DNA of 64,000 bases from Branchipolynoe longqiensis (Eukaryota; Annelida; Polychaeta; Phyllodocida; Polynoidae), in NCBI GenBank assembly GCA_030323885.1, contig CM059192.1, positions 1,791,934 to 1,855,933 on the forward strand, given 5' to 3'. The notes below the pieces were generated by a model. The model was not told the DNA's origin. It saw nothing but the letters and a program-made list of their open reading frames with translations, and made no database searches. Positions 57,301 through 60,300 of the stretch are shown piece by piece; position 1 is the first letter of the stretch; each line of letters starts with the position of its first letter. The position numbers and the translations under genes are program-made.

Positions 57301-60300
57301 CTATGGTGTCTGTACACTGAAACGAGACCAGGGTATGGAACTCCAACAACCAACCAACCAGGTATGCATGGGTCAGTTGATTGCATCAGGGAGCATAGAT
57401 AGTCTAATGGTTTGAAGAATGGCAAATGTGTGGGTTTGATTCCCACTTTAGGTGCAATGTTCCCTTCATTTAAAAAAAAAAAAAACACCTAAAAACGCCC
57501 ATCCGACGACAGTTGTTTCATGGTGGAGTTTAAGTGAAATTGTTATCTTGAAATGTAACTGCAGTTTGGTACAAGCTGCGCATCTGGTAATGGTTATCAC
57601 TGTTGTTTGTCTACCAGGAACAGGTGAGACAACTACCCTTATCTTGTAGTAGTTACCCAACCACTATAACCTGGAATGACTTCCAACATTCAATATGAAT
57701 AAGGCTTGCACGTTGCAGAAGAACCATCTTTGGTTCTTAAAATAATGTTGTTTAGTTTTTTTGTTACAAGAAAGATTGATAAATTAACAAACCAGAAGTA
57801 CTTAACTAACGCCATCCAATAGACTAGATCACCATTCCAGCCACGCGGTGCATTGTGGGAATGCGTGGAAGATAAACAAACCCCCGCGAAGCACATGGCT
57901 AATGCTAAGACACTGGGTGCAGCTATGAAATGTGCTCGTTTCAGTTCATCTCAGCTCTTGTTTGAAACATAGAATACCAACTAAGAAATATATATATAAT
58001 AAATTAAGATGTTAATCTTTTATCTAGCATTGCATTTAGGTCAATCTAATCAACACATCTTATAACATCTGTATTTAGATTGAGACAAATCTGGGCACTC
58101 AGACTAGTGTGAGAGCCATAGCCAGAGTCAGTGTTACTCATTTTATTCATGTTTTTATTTATATCCTATGGTTAATAACATTTGTTGGGCTAGGAAATGG
58201 GTAGGGTTATTCAGACATTGGTTATATATTTCTTTAAAAACAAGGTTTTGTTGACACATTTGATATTTGAATATTTAGAACATGAATTACTTATGTCTAA
58301 TCAATGGTGATGTAAACATCAGCCTGTAAAGTGACTGAAATTGTATGTTTCTTAGCTCAAAATGCTTAATTATGGAGAGTTGTTCCTTAAACATATTCAT
58401 TATATTATTATATTGCATCCAGTCATCCATGTTTGTGCCAAATTGTTATGTATTTTTATTAATTTTGAATAAAATCGAAGTTTTGCTCTACACTTATCAG
58501 CAAACTCAATGGCCATACATCCTTGCTTTGCTGCCAACGCCGTTTTCAGCGCATGCGCAGTCCGAACGGGGATCTCGTCTATCAGCGGCGAGGAGGGTGG
58601 CAAGGGCCATGCACAGGCAGGCTGGTTGAATTGAGCATCGTGGATGCCCTAATGATTGGAAGTGCTCAGTCTAGAATGGAAGGACTTTGTATATAAATTA
58701 CAAATTAAAAGATTTTGTTTGTTTGTTATACAATCTTGCTGCCAAGTGCATCCAGTTCGAGCTGGTGGTGCTTGCAAGCCTTTCGGTAGTTACAACTCAC
58801 GCGCATGTCATCTTCATTATTCCATTCTTATTCTTTGCATGGTGCATTTTGAAATTTAGACTTAACTGGAATGTGTTGGGGTTTATTGTCCATGCCCCAT
58901 GAGTGCTGCTGAGGGCCATCCATGATGGACCCCCCCCAATTGCTGACATGGTGTAAAACCACCACCACTAACCATGGTTGTTAGCAGGGCAGGATTCATT
59001 AGTTACTAACGAGGTGCATGAGAGGGCATGGTGTCTAGCTGATATTATGTAACTGCGCGAGAGAGCTGGTCTGTGGTTAGATGACTGGTGCAGACTGGTG
59101 CAAATTCAACAACCAGACATTCAAAAATGTGAATCTTTGGGAAAAGTATAGTTTTCATGAAATTATACTGGCTACCGATCGATGTTCTTCACCAATAGGT
59201 ATTCAGTGAACATTCATTTATGCGGCGTTGATCAGATATCCACTTTGAACATAGTTGTTCCCGGTTGTGTAGGGTCAGTCATGGCGCTGCAGACTAGATA
59301 AGAATGACAGCCGCTATGTGGCCTTCCCACCTTTTACTTGCCCTATTTATACTCCGTGTGTTGCGTTCAGATTGATGTAATGTCGGTTCTTCCACAGACC
59401 TTTCCGGCCTCGACCACGATTGCGGAGCTATGTCAGACGAAGACGTTGGATGAGGTAAACTACCCTAAATAAAAAAAATAGAAGCCATATAGAATTTCCA
59501 TATCATTTCAAGTTGCATACTCCGATGAAAACTATTACCTCTTAAGGCAGTGCAAGATTCTCATGAGTATTTCCATGTTATGTAACTGTTAGAGCTGAAG
59601 GCGGTGCAAGATTCTGATGAGTATTTCCATGTTATGTAACTGTTACACCTGAAGGCAGTGCAAGATTATGACGAGCATTTCCGTGTTATGTAACTGTTAC
59701 ACCTGAAGGCGGTGCAAGATTCTGACGAGCATTTCTTTCCATGTTATGTAACTGTTAGACCTGAAGGCAGTGCAAGATTCTGATGATCATTTCCGTGTTA
59801 TGTAACTGTTACACCTGAAGGCGGTGCAAGATTCTAACGAGCATTTCCATGTTATGTAACTGTTACACCTGAAGGCGGTGCAAGATTCTAACGAGCATTT
59901 CCGTGTTATTTACCTATTACCTCTGAAGGCGGTGCAAGATTCTAACGAGCGGCCCCTGGGTGGACGTGGGCCCTGTGCCGCTGCGCGACGTGTCGCTGCA
60001 GATCGACCCGCGACCCGTCGACCACGACATGGTCGCCGTGTGGGCCATCGGGGCCAACGGCGACGTCCTGTGTCGGTCAGGGGTCAGCTGTGAGGACCCG
60101 GAGGTAAGGCACAAGCGCCAAGTAGATAAAGTAGGGGGGCGGCAGATCTCCCTAATACACAAATTGTAAATAGGGAGAAATAGCGTGGCCGAAGGAAGAG
60201 GGTGTGGGAGGTGGAGTCGGCCACTCCCACAGGGGGGTGGGGTGGTCACTTGACAATTTTGAAAAAAAGTGATACAAAATGGTGCATTCTGGTGCATTTT

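Noticed and set aside
59398..59454. Alternative reading [19 protein letters not shown] for exon 18
   Set aside because: The phase from exon 17 and the dysferlin signature VRRRRW select the other frame.
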